In this document: in pieces, positions 1-5,926 of the stretch
Layout of the letters: each line of letters opens with the position of its first letter
Position numbering within the stretch: position 1 is the stretch's first letter
NCBI GenBank assembly: GCA_018814745.1
Contig: JAHIZC010000207.1
Span: forward strand, 1 to 6,925
DNA from: Candidatus Omnitrophota bacterium
GTDB lineage: Bacteria > Omnitrophota > Gorgyraeia > Gygaellales > Profunditerraquicolaceae
Length of the DNA: 6,925 bases
Direction of reading: 5' to 3'
Translations under genes and position numbers: made by a program
Notes under the pieces: model-generated
Seen by the model: only the letters and a program-made list of their open reading frames with translations
Database searches by the model: none
Told to the model about the DNA's origin: nothing

Positions 1-42
1 AGGACTGACTTGGCTTGATTTCGAGCGCACGTAGAAAATTTG

Positions 43-63
43 AGCGGGCACGGTTGCCCCGCT
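43..63 (+). repeat. GC-rich hairpin with one bulged base
   Basis: The arms AGCGGGCA (43-50) and TGCCCCGCT (55-63) are complementary apart from one extra C, with a four-base loop CGGT. The hairpin begins 9 nt after a plus-strand TAG at 32-34, where a terminator of an upstream gene could sit, but no T-run follows it, so it is not a canonical intrinsic terminator. Confidence 0.45.
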
Positions 64-82
64 AATATATGTCTGGCAGAGC

Positions 83-180
83 GAAAATTTTCTCCGAGTG
101 AAGAATTTCCACGCTGGGGAAATTCGAACGATGCGCGAGAAACAAGACAAGGCAGGCATCATTTCTTCGGAGAAAATCTC
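83..180. repeat. Nested inverted repeats, possible three-way-junction RNA
   Basis: An outer stem pairs ATTTTCTCCG (87-96) with CGGAGAAAAT (168-177): 10 perfect base pairs, plus an A-T and a G-T pair inside. It encloses two further hairpins. The first pairs GAATTTCC (103-110) with GGAAATTC (118-125), 8 perfect pairs with a 7-nt loop. The second pairs GATGC (130-134) with GCATC (156-160), extendable past one mismatch. GAAAATTTTC (83-92) is also a perfect palindrome. No known RNA family comes to mind: it does not read as a tRNA, and it lies upstream of the rpmB promoter rather than in the rpmB leader. It may be a small non-coding RNA, a decayed mobile palindrome, or an extended terminator region. 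Confidence 0.45.
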
Positions 181-211
181 ATCAGCTCAGAACTAACAGG
201 TTTATTTTACC

Positions 212-239
212 TTGACAATGGCGTATTTTCAAGTATACT
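212..239 (+). promoter_or_regulatory. Sigma70-type promoter of rpmB
   Basis: A perfect -35 box TTGACA (212-217) and a -10 box TATACT (234-239) are separated by 16 nt. Transcription would start near 246, leaving a leader of about 17 nt before the rpmB ATG, just enough for its Shine-Dalgarno site AAGGAG (251-256). A strong constitutive promoter fits a ribosomal protein gene. Confidence 0.8.
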
Positions 240-263
240 TTACTTTCTATAAGGAGCTGAATT

Positions 264-491
264 ATGTATAAGAAATGTACTTTGTGCGAAAAAGGCGCGA
301 TGACCGGAAAAAAGGTCACCCGAAAGGGTATGGCCAAAAGTAAAGGTGGCACCGGTAGCAAAATCAGCGACTGGACCAAACGGAAATTCCTACCTAACCT
401 TCAAAAAATGCGCATACTAATCAAAGGCCATCCTAAGAAGGCATACGTCTGTACGAAATGCATCAAGAAGGGTAATTTTCAAAAGGCTTAA
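264..491 (+). CDS. rpmB: Large ribosomal subunit protein bL28, zinc-binding form
   Basis: This encodes ribosomal protein bL28, a small basic component of the 50S subunit that binds 23S rRNA. The 75-residue product has the usual family length. It shows the conserved central stretch RKFLPNLQKMRI (40-51) and paired cysteines C5/C8 and C63/C66, the four-cysteine zinc-ribbon arrangement of the zinc-dependent L28 variant. It is very rich in lysine and arginine, as expected for an rRNA-binding protein. The ATG follows a clear Shine-Dalgarno AAGGAG (251-256) with a 7-nt spacer and its own strong promoter. It is the only plus-strand gene, apparently monocistronic, and converges on recJ with a hairpin between them. 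Identification is near certain. Confidence 0.96.
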   Translation: MYKKCTLCEKGAMTGKKVTRKGMAKSKGGTGSKISDWTKRKFLPNLQKMRILIKGHPKKAYVCTKCIKKGNFQKA

Positions 492-498
492 TGAGCAG

Positions 499-529
499 AT
501 AACTTACGCAGCGAAGCGACGTAAGTTAT
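499..529. terminator. Hairpin between convergent rpmB and recJ (probable bidirectional terminator)
   Basis: ATAACTTACG (499-508) pairs perfectly with CGTAAGTTAT (520-529), 10 bp around an 11-nt loop that can itself form a small GC-GAA-GC turn. It starts 7 nt after the rpmB stop and lies 4 nt beyond the recJ stop (534-536), so it serves both converging transcripts. Neither side has a T-tract, so it is not a textbook intrinsic terminator. It may stop transcription with help from Rho or protect the 3' ends. Confidence 0.55.
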
Positions 530-533
530 GCCC

Positions 534-2222
534 TCACTTAAAGAATATATCCTTGATTTCCAAAAGCAAGGATGATTCATCCCGCCAATTGTCAATCCTG
601 GGAGTAAATATCAGGTCAAAACATTCTGCCTGCATCAGGCTATCTTTAAAACTGCTTAATCCAAAACCTATCGCCTGATAAATGACTACACCATCGGTTA
701 CCCAAAACTTTAAGGTCCCCCTGCTTAAGGTCTGCGGTTGGGACTTTAACTTCAGATTCTTTGCATAAAATATAGGTGCGGGATTCCCTGCGCCGAATGG
801 CTCAAGTAATTCCAATTGCGCAACTATCTCTTCATTTAGGTCAGAAAGAGAAACTTCCATATCTACATCTATGCTCGGCAATAGATCTTCCAAAGTGAGC
901 CTCTGGTGCGCCAGTCTGTTAATACTCTCTTTAAAATCATCTATGCTCTCTCTGGTAATCACCAGGCCCGCTGCATGGCTGTGGCCACCGAAAGCATTTA
1001 AGAATTCCTTACAGTCAACGAGCGCATCAAAAAGATGAAAGTTTTTAATCGAGCGCGCCGAACCGCGGCATAAATCTTCGCTCATTGAGATTACGATAGC
1101 AGGCCGGAGGAATCTATCTGCCAGTTTTGAAGCCACTATCCCTAATACGCCTTGATGCCAATCATCCTTGGCGACTACAATTACTTTATGTTCTTTAAAG
1201 TTGACTTCTTTATTAATCAGATCTTCCGCCTCCTGCAAGATTTTACTCTCTATCTTCTGGCGCTGGCGATTATGCTTCTCTAGAATCTTAGCGTAACCTT
1301 GCGCCTCCTCTTGCGTCTTGCTCATCAGCAGTTTCAAGGAATCTTCGGCTGAATCAATCCGTCCGCTGGCATTGATCCGCGGGCCAATTATAAAACTGAT
1401 AAACGTAGAAGTGAATTTTTTGTTTTGTATGCCGGCATTTTCGATCAGTGCCTCAAGCCCCTTCTTTTTAGTCCGGGGCATCCTAGCCAATCCCTCCTTA
1501 GCGATTATGCGGTTTTCGCCTGTCAAAGGAGCGCTGTCTGCGATCGTACCCAAAGAGACTAAATCCAGATCATCCAATAACTCAGAATCGCTTATTGCCT
1601 GGGATAACTTATAGGCTACACCTACACCTGCTAAGTCTCTATATTTGTAATTTGAATCTTTCAGCTTAGCATTGAGAATACTTGATGCCGGCGGCAGAGA
1701 ATGATTACTGTTCTCATGATGGTCGGTAACAATGACTTCGATATTATTCCGCCTTAACTCCTCTATCTCTCTGTGATTATTTGTTCCGCAGTCAACCGTG
1801 ATCAGTGTCTTAATCTTCCTGCGTTTGGCGATCTCTACGATATCTTTATTCAGGCCATACCCCTCCTTGACTCTATGCGGCAAATAATGTTCCGTATTTA
1901 TGCCTTGCTTCTGGAGTGTACTCTTCAGCAATGCCAGAGCAGTTATACCGTCGGCATCATAATCGCCAAAGATCATCACTTTATCTTTCTGCTCTCCTGT
2001 TTTTTTGATGATCCCAACTGCCTTAGGCATATCTCTGAATGAGTAGGGATCAAGGAGCTGCCCCACATCTGCCTTCAAGAATCTTTCCGCTTCAGCAATA
2101 CTCTTCAGGCCACGATTTACTAATATTTGCGCAAGGATACCAGAGATTCCCAGCTCTTTGGAGAAATTCTCCTTAAGCTTATTATCCGGATGTGCGATAT
2201 TTAGTATTTTGTGTTTTTGCAT
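534..2222 (-). CDS. recJ: Single-stranded-DNA-specific 5'-3' exonuclease RecJ
   Basis: RecJ degrades single-stranded DNA 5' to 3' in recombinational and mismatch repair, using two metal ions in a DHH phosphoesterase core. The 562-residue product has typical bacterial RecJ length. Visible motifs in order are: GDYDADG (86-92, metal-binding aspartates D87, D89, D91); VDCGTNN (143-149, D144); the DHH triad at 167-169; LGTIADSAPL (224-233, D229); then the DHHA1 part with GPRINASGRI (280-289), WHQGVLGIVASKLA (355-368) and FGGHSHAAGL (411-420). The C-terminal third fits the OB-fold region. All core residues are present, so it should be active. The ATG at 2222 is the first start after an in-frame stop at 2250-2252, but has no adjacent Shine-Dalgarno site; see the leader features. 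It is the last gene of the minus-strand unit, 78 nt after argS. Confidence 0.96.
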   Translation of the reverse strand: MQKHKILNIAHPDNKLKENFSKELGISGILAQILVNRGLKSIAEAERFLKADVGQLLDPYSFRDMPKAVGIIKKTGEQKDKVMIFGDYDADGITALALLKSTLQKQGINTEHYLPHRVKEGYGLNKDIVEIAKRRKIKTLITVDCGTNNHREIEELRRNNIEVIVTDHHENSNHSLPPASSILNAKLKDSNYKYRDLAGVGVAYKLSQAISDSELLDDLDLVSLGTIADSAPLTGENRIIAKEGLARMPRTKKKGLEALIENAGIQNKKFTSTFISFIIGPRINASGRIDSAEDSLKLLMSKTQEEAQGYAKILEKHNRQRQKIESKILQEAEDLINKEVNFKEHKVIVVAKDDWHQGVLGIVASKLADRFLRPAIVISMSEDLCRGSARSIKNFHLFDALVDCKEFLNAFGGHSHAAGLVITRESIDDFKESINRLAHQRLTLEDLLPSIDVDMEVSLSDLNEEIVAQLELLEPFGAGNPAPIFYAKNLKLKSQPQTLSRGTLKFWVTDGVVIYQAIGFGLSSFKDSLMQAECFDLIFTPRIDNWRDESSLLLEIKDIFFK

Positions 2223-2266
2223 TAAATGAGCACTTGATACTTGACATTTTCAATGTCAAGTATCAA
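2222..2266 (-). CDS. Possible 14-codon leader micro-ORF coupled to recJ
   Basis: A TTG codon (2266-2264) follows the Shine-Dalgarno AGGAGG (2276-2271) with a 4-nt spacer. It opens a frame reading MILDIENVKYQVLI. The frame ends in a TAA whose last A is the first base of the recJ ATG, giving TAATG, a common arrangement for termination-reinitiation coupling. It runs through both arms of the 2234-2266 hairpin, so translating it would melt that structure. The peptide has no recognisable family and no run of a regulatory amino acid. The frame may be accidental: support is only the well-placed Shine-Dalgarno and the TAATG overlap. Confidence 0.35.
   Translation of the reverse strand: MILDIENVKYQVLI
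2234..2266. repeat. Perfect 15-bp hairpin in the argS-recJ gap
   Basis: TTGATACTTGACATT (2234-2248) and AATGTCAAGTATCAA (2252-2266) are exact reverse complements around a 3-nt loop. On the minus-strand transcript the hairpin sits between a strong Shine-Dalgarno (2271-2276) and the recJ ATG, starting 11 nt upstream of that codon. No T-run follows on either strand, so it does not look like an intrinsic terminator. It could be a translational control element, an operator-like palindrome, an RNA-processing site, or a small inserted palindromic repeat. Confidence 0.8.
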
Positions 2267-2270
2267 TCTT

Positions 2271-2277
2271 CCTCCTC
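2271..2277 (-). promoter_or_regulatory. Shine-Dalgarno site displaced from recJ by a hairpin
   Basis: The minus strand reads GAGGAGG here, the only good Shine-Dalgarno in the 78-nt argS-recJ gap. It is 48 nt from the recJ ATG, far beyond normal spacing, but only about 15 nt away if the 33-nt hairpin folds out. Alternatively it serves the TTG-started micro-ORF. Confidence 0.5.
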
Positions 2278-2300
2278 TTTACTTCTCTGAACGTGCGAAT

Positions 2301-3941
2301 TTACATTTTCTCAGGGGTCGAAACTCCTAATAACCTCAGCCCGCTGTTTATAATTATTCTCGCTGCCTCAATCAAAGATAATCTTGCTTTAGTCAATCGA
2401 TCATCTTCACCCAATACTTTATGCAGATCATAAAACCTATGGAATGTCTCCGCCAATTCCTGCAGATATACGGTAAGCATGTAAGGATCCTGGGTTTTGT
2501 GGCAGATATTTAAAATATAGGAGAACTGTAATGTCTTTTTGATCAGTGCTATCTCTTCTCTCTCCTTTAATAAAGAAAGGTCGGCATTTTTCTTAAAATT
2601 CTCGATATGACTCTGGCGCAGGATACTACAGATTCTGGCGTGGGCATACTGTACATAATAGACTGGATTTTCCGAGGTTTGTTTTTTCGCCGTATCCAGA
2701 TCAAAATCCAAATGGCTTGAAGTTTTACGCATCAAGAAGAAAAATCTCGCCGCATCACTGCCTACTTCATCAAGAACTTCCCGCAAAGTGATATACTGGC
2801 CGCGGCGCGTAGACATCTCTAAGGGTTTTCCCTCTTTAAATATCGAAGCTAGTTGTACAATAATAATCGAAAGGGTAGAACCTGCGTGGCCTAAAGATTG
2901 AACCGCAGCCTTTAACCTCTTAATGTAACCGTGATGATCAGGGCCCCAAAGGTTAATCAGCCATTTAAACCTGCGTTTATATTTCCCCCGGTGATAGGCG
3001 ATATCCGGAGCAAGATAGGTATATGCCCCGTCGCTTTTTATCACAACCCGGTCTTTATCATCTCCTAAATCAGTGGATTTAAACCACAGTGCCCCGTCTT
3101 TCTCGTATAAAAACCCTTTCTTCTTTAAGAGATCCAAGGTTCGTGCGATTTCCCGGCTCCTTCCTAACTGCTTCTGGGAAAACCAATAATCAAATCGAAC
3201 CTTAAACTCCTTAAGGTCCTCTTTGATTGTCTTTAATATATATTCTACAGCGAAATCAGAAACCTCTTCGTCCTTTATTTTTTGACCCTGAACCTTTTTA
3301 GCTATTTCATAAATATACTCACCCTGGTAATAATTCTCGGGGAATTCAATATTCTCCCCGCCTAATTCTTTGATTCTCAGCCGTACGGACTCTGCCAATA
3401 TATCAATCTGATTACCTTCATCATTCAAATAGTATTCTCTCTTAACTTTGAAGCCTAAGAATTCTAATATATTCGCCAGGCAATCACCTACTACCGCCTG
3501 TCTGGCATGAGCTACAGAGAGAGGCCCGGTAGGATTTGCGCTGACAAATTCAATCAGCACCCTTTCGCCTTTCCCCACTGTCAAAGCTTGCGATTTCTCA
3601 CCTTTTAATATCAAACATTTTAGCTGCTGATAAAAGTATTTATGTTCTAAATAGAAATTTATGAATCCTGCGCCTTCAGCGCTGACTTCCTTTATATAAT
3701 CATTTACAAGAGAGTCTTTTAAGCTCTCTTTTATAATGCCCACTAAATCCCGAGCAATGGAAAGAGGGGGCTTCTTAACTATTTTACTGATTCTTAAGGC
3801 TATATTAGTAGAGAGGTCTCCGAAGCGGGTATCGGTGGGAAAATCCAGGTAGAGATCCCCAGCACAGCCTTTCTCAAGGCCTAGCTTACCCAGGGAATCT
3901 TCTATAATTACTACCAGTGATTGCTCTAAGTCCTTTTTCAT
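2301..3941 (-). CDS. argS: Arginyl-tRNA synthetase (class I)
   Basis: ArgRS charges tRNA-Arg with arginine in the cytoplasm using ATP. The 546-residue protein shows the family's order: an N-terminal tRNA D-loop-binding domain (about 1-115, with DLSTNIALRISK), then the Rossmann catalytic domain with SANPTGPLSVAHARQAVVGD (134-153), YLNDEGNQI (171-179), DGAYTYLAPDIAYH (304-317) and WGPDHHGYI (332-340). EMSTRRGQ (375-382) stands in the KMSKS position. The C-terminal anticodon-binding DALR domain begins around NPVYYVQYAHARI (425-437) and ends with the conserved GLRLLGVSTPEKM. The HIGH motif is degenerate: it reads SVAH (142-145), with Ser for the first histidine. No start codon lies upstream before an in-frame TAG at 3987-3989, so the ATG is firm, though no Shine-Dalgarno precedes it. 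It lies 62 nt after rsfS and 78 nt before recJ, with no promoter seen in either gap, so it is probably co-transcribed. Confidence 0.97.
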   Translation of the reverse strand: MKKDLEQSLVVIIEDSLGKLGLEKGCAGDLYLDFPTDTRFGDLSTNIALRISKIVKKPPLSIARDLVGIIKESLKDSLVNDYIKEVSAEGAGFINFYLEHKYFYQQLKCLILKGEKSQALTVGKGERVLIEFVSANPTGPLSVAHARQAVVGDCLANILEFLGFKVKREYYLNDEGNQIDILAESVRLRIKELGGENIEFPENYYQGEYIYEIAKKVQGQKIKDEEVSDFAVEYILKTIKEDLKEFKVRFDYWFSQKQLGRSREIARTLDLLKKKGFLYEKDGALWFKSTDLGDDKDRVVIKSDGAYTYLAPDIAYHRGKYKRRFKWLINLWGPDHHGYIKRLKAAVQSLGHAGSTLSIIIVQLASIFKEGKPLEMSTRRGQYITLREVLDEVGSDAARFFFLMRKTSSHLDFDLDTAKKQTSENPVYYVQYAHARICSILRQSHIENFKKNADLSLLKEREEIALIKKTLQFSYILNICHKTQDPYMLTVYLQELAETFHRFYDLHKVLGEDDRLTKARLSLIEAARIIINSGLRLLGVSTPEKM

Positions 3942-4003
3942 CTGATTTAGGCTATGCGATTGGCGATCTCTAAAATTCGAAGGGAACTACACGAGGGAAG
4001 ATA

Positions 4004-4372
4004 TTAATTCCGCGCTTTACGTATCTTTCGAGGGATCCTCACCCTCTTCGCATCAGACCATAAACGTTCTAGTGAATAAAATTCTCTCAGTGGTTCATAA
4101 AAAATATGTACGATAACCGAAGCGTAATCTAAAACCGCCCATCCTGACTCATCTCCGGGCTGAACCTGAGAGAGGGACTTTATTTTTAGGCCCGAGAGAT
4201 CTTCCTCTATAGTTGCTGCTAACGCGTTTACCTGCCGTAAAGACGAACCGCTTAAAATAACAAAATAATCACAAAAGCTAGAAACCTTTCGCATATCCAA
4301 TACGATCGGCCTTCTAGCTTTTTTAGATCTAGCAAATGATGCAATGCGTAACGCTAATTGTTTTGTCTCTAT
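4004..4372 (-). CDS. rsfS: Ribosomal silencing factor RsfS, apparently starting at ATA
   Basis: RsfS binds ribosomal protein uL14 on the 50S subunit and blocks joining with the 30S, lowering translation under nutrient limitation. The frame contains the family signatures LDMRKVSSFCDYFVILSGSS, QVNALAATIEEDL, GWAVLDYASVIVHIF and REFYSLERLWSDA. The first ATG/GTG/TTG is a TTG at 4300, which would give 98 residues and cut off the usual first helix and strand. The frame stays open upstream and reads IETKQLALRIASFARSKKARRPIV, which looks like a genuine RsfS N-terminus, back to an in-frame TAG at 4379-4381. A strong Shine-Dalgarno AGGAGGT (4381-4387) is followed after 8 nt by ATA (4372-4370), giving 122 residues, the normal length. 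I therefore place the start at ATA; this is inference. It lies 28 nt after the zinc-ribbon gene and 62 nt before argS. Confidence 0.9.
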   Translation of the reverse strand: METKQLALRIASFARSKKARRPIVLDMRKVSSFCDYFVILSGSSLRQVNALAATIEEDLSGLKIKSLSQVQPGDESGWAVLDYASVIVHIFYEPLREFYSLERLWSDAKRVRIPRKIRKARN

Positions 4373-4380
4373 TGCTACCT

Positions 4381-4387
4381 ACCTCCT
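4381..4387 (-). promoter_or_regulatory. Strong Shine-Dalgarno that sets the rsfS start
   Basis: The minus strand reads AGGAGGT. The 8-nt spacer that follows puts the ribosome on ATA at 4372-4370. No ATG, GTG or TTG lies within reach in the rsfS frame; the nearest in-frame one is 72 nt further on. Confidence 0.75.
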
Positions 4388-4400
4388 AAAAAGGAAATGC

Positions 4401-4550
4401 TTATTTTTTTCCTAATATTTTATACATACCAGTGCCGCAATCCGGGCATTTACCCTTCATCGCCAAGCGCTGATTCTTCATCGTGACTTGCTCTTCATTC
4501 TTCATCTCTTTCTTGCTCTTACATTTTACGCAATAACCTGTTTCTGCCAT
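4401..4550 (-). CDS. Small zinc-ribbon protein, DUF5679 type
   Basis: This short gene encodes 49 residues beginning MAETGYCVKCKSKKEMKN and containing VTMKNQRLAMKGKCPDCGTGMYKI. Two CxxC pairs (C7/C10 and C35/C38) form a likely zinc ribbon. The pattern of YCVKC, KxEMKN, VTMKN and G-C-P-x-C-G-T matches what I know as the DUF5679 family, which has no established function. The ATG follows GGAGG (4556-4560) with a 5-nt spacer, so the start is firm. It has its own near-consensus promoter (4592-4620), and rsfS follows 28 nt later. Its small, basic, zinc-binding nature and its place at the head of an rsfS-argS unit suggest an RNA- or ribosome-associated role, but that is inference from context. Confidence 0.88.
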   Translation of the reverse strand: MAETGYCVKCKSKKEMKNEEQVTMKNQRLAMKGKCPDCGTGMYKILGKK

Positions 4551-4591
4551 CTCTGCCTCCTTTGTGATGATAAATTGCTTGTTAGTTGATA

Positions 4592-4620
4592 ATCATATCA
4601 TATGTTAATATCTATGTCAA
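4592..4620 (-). promoter_or_regulatory. Near-consensus sigma70 promoter for the zinc ribbon-rsfS-argS-recJ unit
   Basis: On the minus strand TTGACA (4620-4615) is followed after exactly 17 nt by TATGAT (4597-4592). Transcription would start near 4585, giving a leader of about 35 nt before the zinc-ribbon ATG at 4550. It lies in the 104-nt gap after the M16 gene and probably drives the four genes downstream. Just upstream are overlapping short palindromes, GAGATCTC (4634-4641) and TCTTATAAGA (4626-4635), which could bind a regulator but may be chance in AT-rich DNA. Confidence 0.82.
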
Positions 4621-4654
4621 ATAATTCTTATAAGAGATCTCAGCAATTATAGCC

Positions 4655-5926
4655 TTAGCTTATCAGGCTAAACTGCTGCTTTATCTTATCCTCACTCAGT
4701 CGCTGCGGAGTGATTAATGCCAGGTTTAACTTCTGCTCTTGGAATATATATTGCGCAGCTTTTCTTAGGTCATCCCTGGTGACTTCATTTACCTCTTTTA
4801 TTATATCAGAGAGGGAGTATGTTCTATCTAAAGTTGCACTGGTCTCCCCGATCCAGAGCATATGATTCAAGGTATCTTCTAAAGCTAATTTTGTCTGCCC
4901 CAGATAAAACTCTTTAGCTCTCTTAAATTCATCTTTGCTGACTAACGCTTTCTTAATCCTCCCAAGTTCCTGCAAGACCAATTTAAAAGCATCCATAACC
5001 TTACGGTTATCCATACCTGCATGGACTACAAAAGCACCTGCATCCTGATAAAGTTTTACTAAAGTCCCGATCTCATAAGCCAAGCCTTCCTTCTCTCTGA
5101 TCTGATTAAAAAGACGGCTAGACATATTTGCCCCCAGAATAACGTGCAGCAGGCTTTGGGCATGCTTTGAGTGATGGCCTCTGCTAAAGCCGTGAAAACC
5201 CAAAGCCATATGGGTCTGCTCCGTCTTCTTATGATAGATCTTTAATCGCGGCCTAGCTTGCCCTTCTCGGGCCTTTTGAAACTCGACTTCATCCTGATTC
5301 ATTTGATCGGAGAAAATCCGCTTCACACCCCCGAGCAGCTTATTATAATCCAGGAACCCGGCGGCACTAATTACGATATTGGAAGGAGTATAATATTTCT
5401 GCTTAAAGAGGGATAATTCTTTTCTACTGATCCTGCTGATAATCTCAGCTGATCCGATTATCGGTGCGCCGAGTGGTTGATCAGGCCAGAGAAGTTCATC
5501 TAAAAGCTCATAGACATGGCTCTGCGGCAAGTCCTTATACATCTTTATCTCTTCTAAAATCACGGTCTTTTCTTTTTGGATATCCGAAGGTGATAACAGT
5601 GGGTTGATCACCATATCTGATAAGATATTCAAGGCGAGACTTAAATAATCAGCCGGAATCTTAATCAAATAACATGTAAGCTCTTCCGAAGTAAAACCGT
5701 TCAATGAACCGCCGACACCTTCAATCGATTCTTTGATTCTACGGCAGGGATATTTTTTCGTTCCTTTAAAGAGGAGATGTTCTAGAAAATGAGAGATACC
5801 CCTCTGATCAGCTGTTTCGTATCTAGCACCTACTTTTAACCAGACACCCAAAGCCACTGATTGTCTCTTTGGCATAGGATGGGCAATAATCCTTAAGCCA
5901 TTGTTAAGTACGGTTTTTTTATACAC
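4655..5926 (-). CDS. M16-family zinc peptidase (processing-peptidase-like)
   Basis: This is a single-unit M16 (pitrilysin clan) metallopeptidase of 423 residues, like the bacterial relatives of the mitochondrial processing peptidase beta subunit and Bacillus YmxG/MlpA. The inverted zinc motif is intact: HFLEH (46-50) gives ligands H46 and H50 and catalytic base E49, and E126 in VILEEIKMYKD is the third ligand, 76 residues after H50 as in the family. The second, non-catalytic half carries SSRLFNQIREKEGLAYEIG (269-287), the conserved substrate-side motif. No signal peptide or membrane segment is visible, so it is probably cytoplasmic. The start is GTG: the frame has a TAA at 5930-5932 just upstream, and MYKKTVLNNGLRII is the usual family opening. 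It overlaps the trpA end by 8 nt with no Shine-Dalgarno, suggesting translational coupling. Its substrate cannot be read from the sequence. Confidence 0.94.
   Translation of the reverse strand: MYKKTVLNNGLRIIAHPMPKRQSVALGVWLKVGARYETADQRGISHFLEHLLFKGTKKYPCRRIKESIEGVGGSLNGFTSEELTCYLIKIPADYLSLALNILSDMVINPLLSPSDIQKEKTVILEEIKMYKDLPQSHVYELLDELLWPDQPLGAPIIGSAEIISRISRKELSLFKQKYYTPSNIVISAAGFLDYNKLLGGVKRIFSDQMNQDEVEFQKAREGQARPRLKIYHKKTEQTHMALGFHGFSRGHHSKHAQSLLHVILGANMSSRLFNQIREKEGLAYEIGTLVKLYQDAGAFVVHAGMDNRKVMDAFKLVLQELGRIKKALVSKDEFKRAKEFYLGQTKLALEDTLNHMLWIGETSATLDRTYSLSDIIKEVNEVTRDDLRKAAQYIFQEQKLNLALITPQRLSEDKIKQQFSLIS

Larger units (their letters stand above)
1..211. other. Left-edge non-coding region with nested inverted repeats
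   Basis: I recognise no gene here. A plus-strand frame entering from the left edge is open only to a TAG at 32-34 and could be the last ten codons of an upstream gene (reading GLTWLDFERT), but that is too little to identify. A 70-codon plus-strand ORF starting at 40 has no Shine-Dalgarno site, a composition unlike the real genes (many W, R, H, N and S residues), and runs through the rpmB promoter, so I treat it as spurious. The stretch holds a GC-rich hairpin (43-63) and a multi-branched inverted-repeat structure (83-180), listed separately. Between 181 and 211 I see nothing beyond AT-rich sequence upstream of the rpmB promoter. Confidence 0.5.

Noticed and set aside
40..252. 70-codon plus-strand ORF before rpmB
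   Set aside because: It has no Shine-Dalgarno, its composition is unlike the neighbouring genes, it crosses strong inverted repeats, and it overlaps the rpmB promoter. I recognise no domain in it.
182..379. 65-codon minus-strand ORF opposite the start of rpmB
   Set aside because: It lies antisense to the firmly identified rpmB and its promoter, with no family resemblance; it is a shadow ORF.
1318..2042. Plus-strand ORFs inside recJ (1318-1614 and 1773-2042)
   Set aside because: They are antisense to conserved recJ motifs and have no ribosome-binding site or recognisable protein features.
2234..2266. Intrinsic terminator of argS
   Set aside because: The stem is strong but AT-rich and is not followed by a T-run on the minus strand, and recJ starts 11 nt later.
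4004..4300. rsfS starting at the TTG at 4300 (98 residues)
   Set aside because: It has no Shine-Dalgarno at the right distance and would delete the conserved N-terminal helix and strand that read in frame just upstream.
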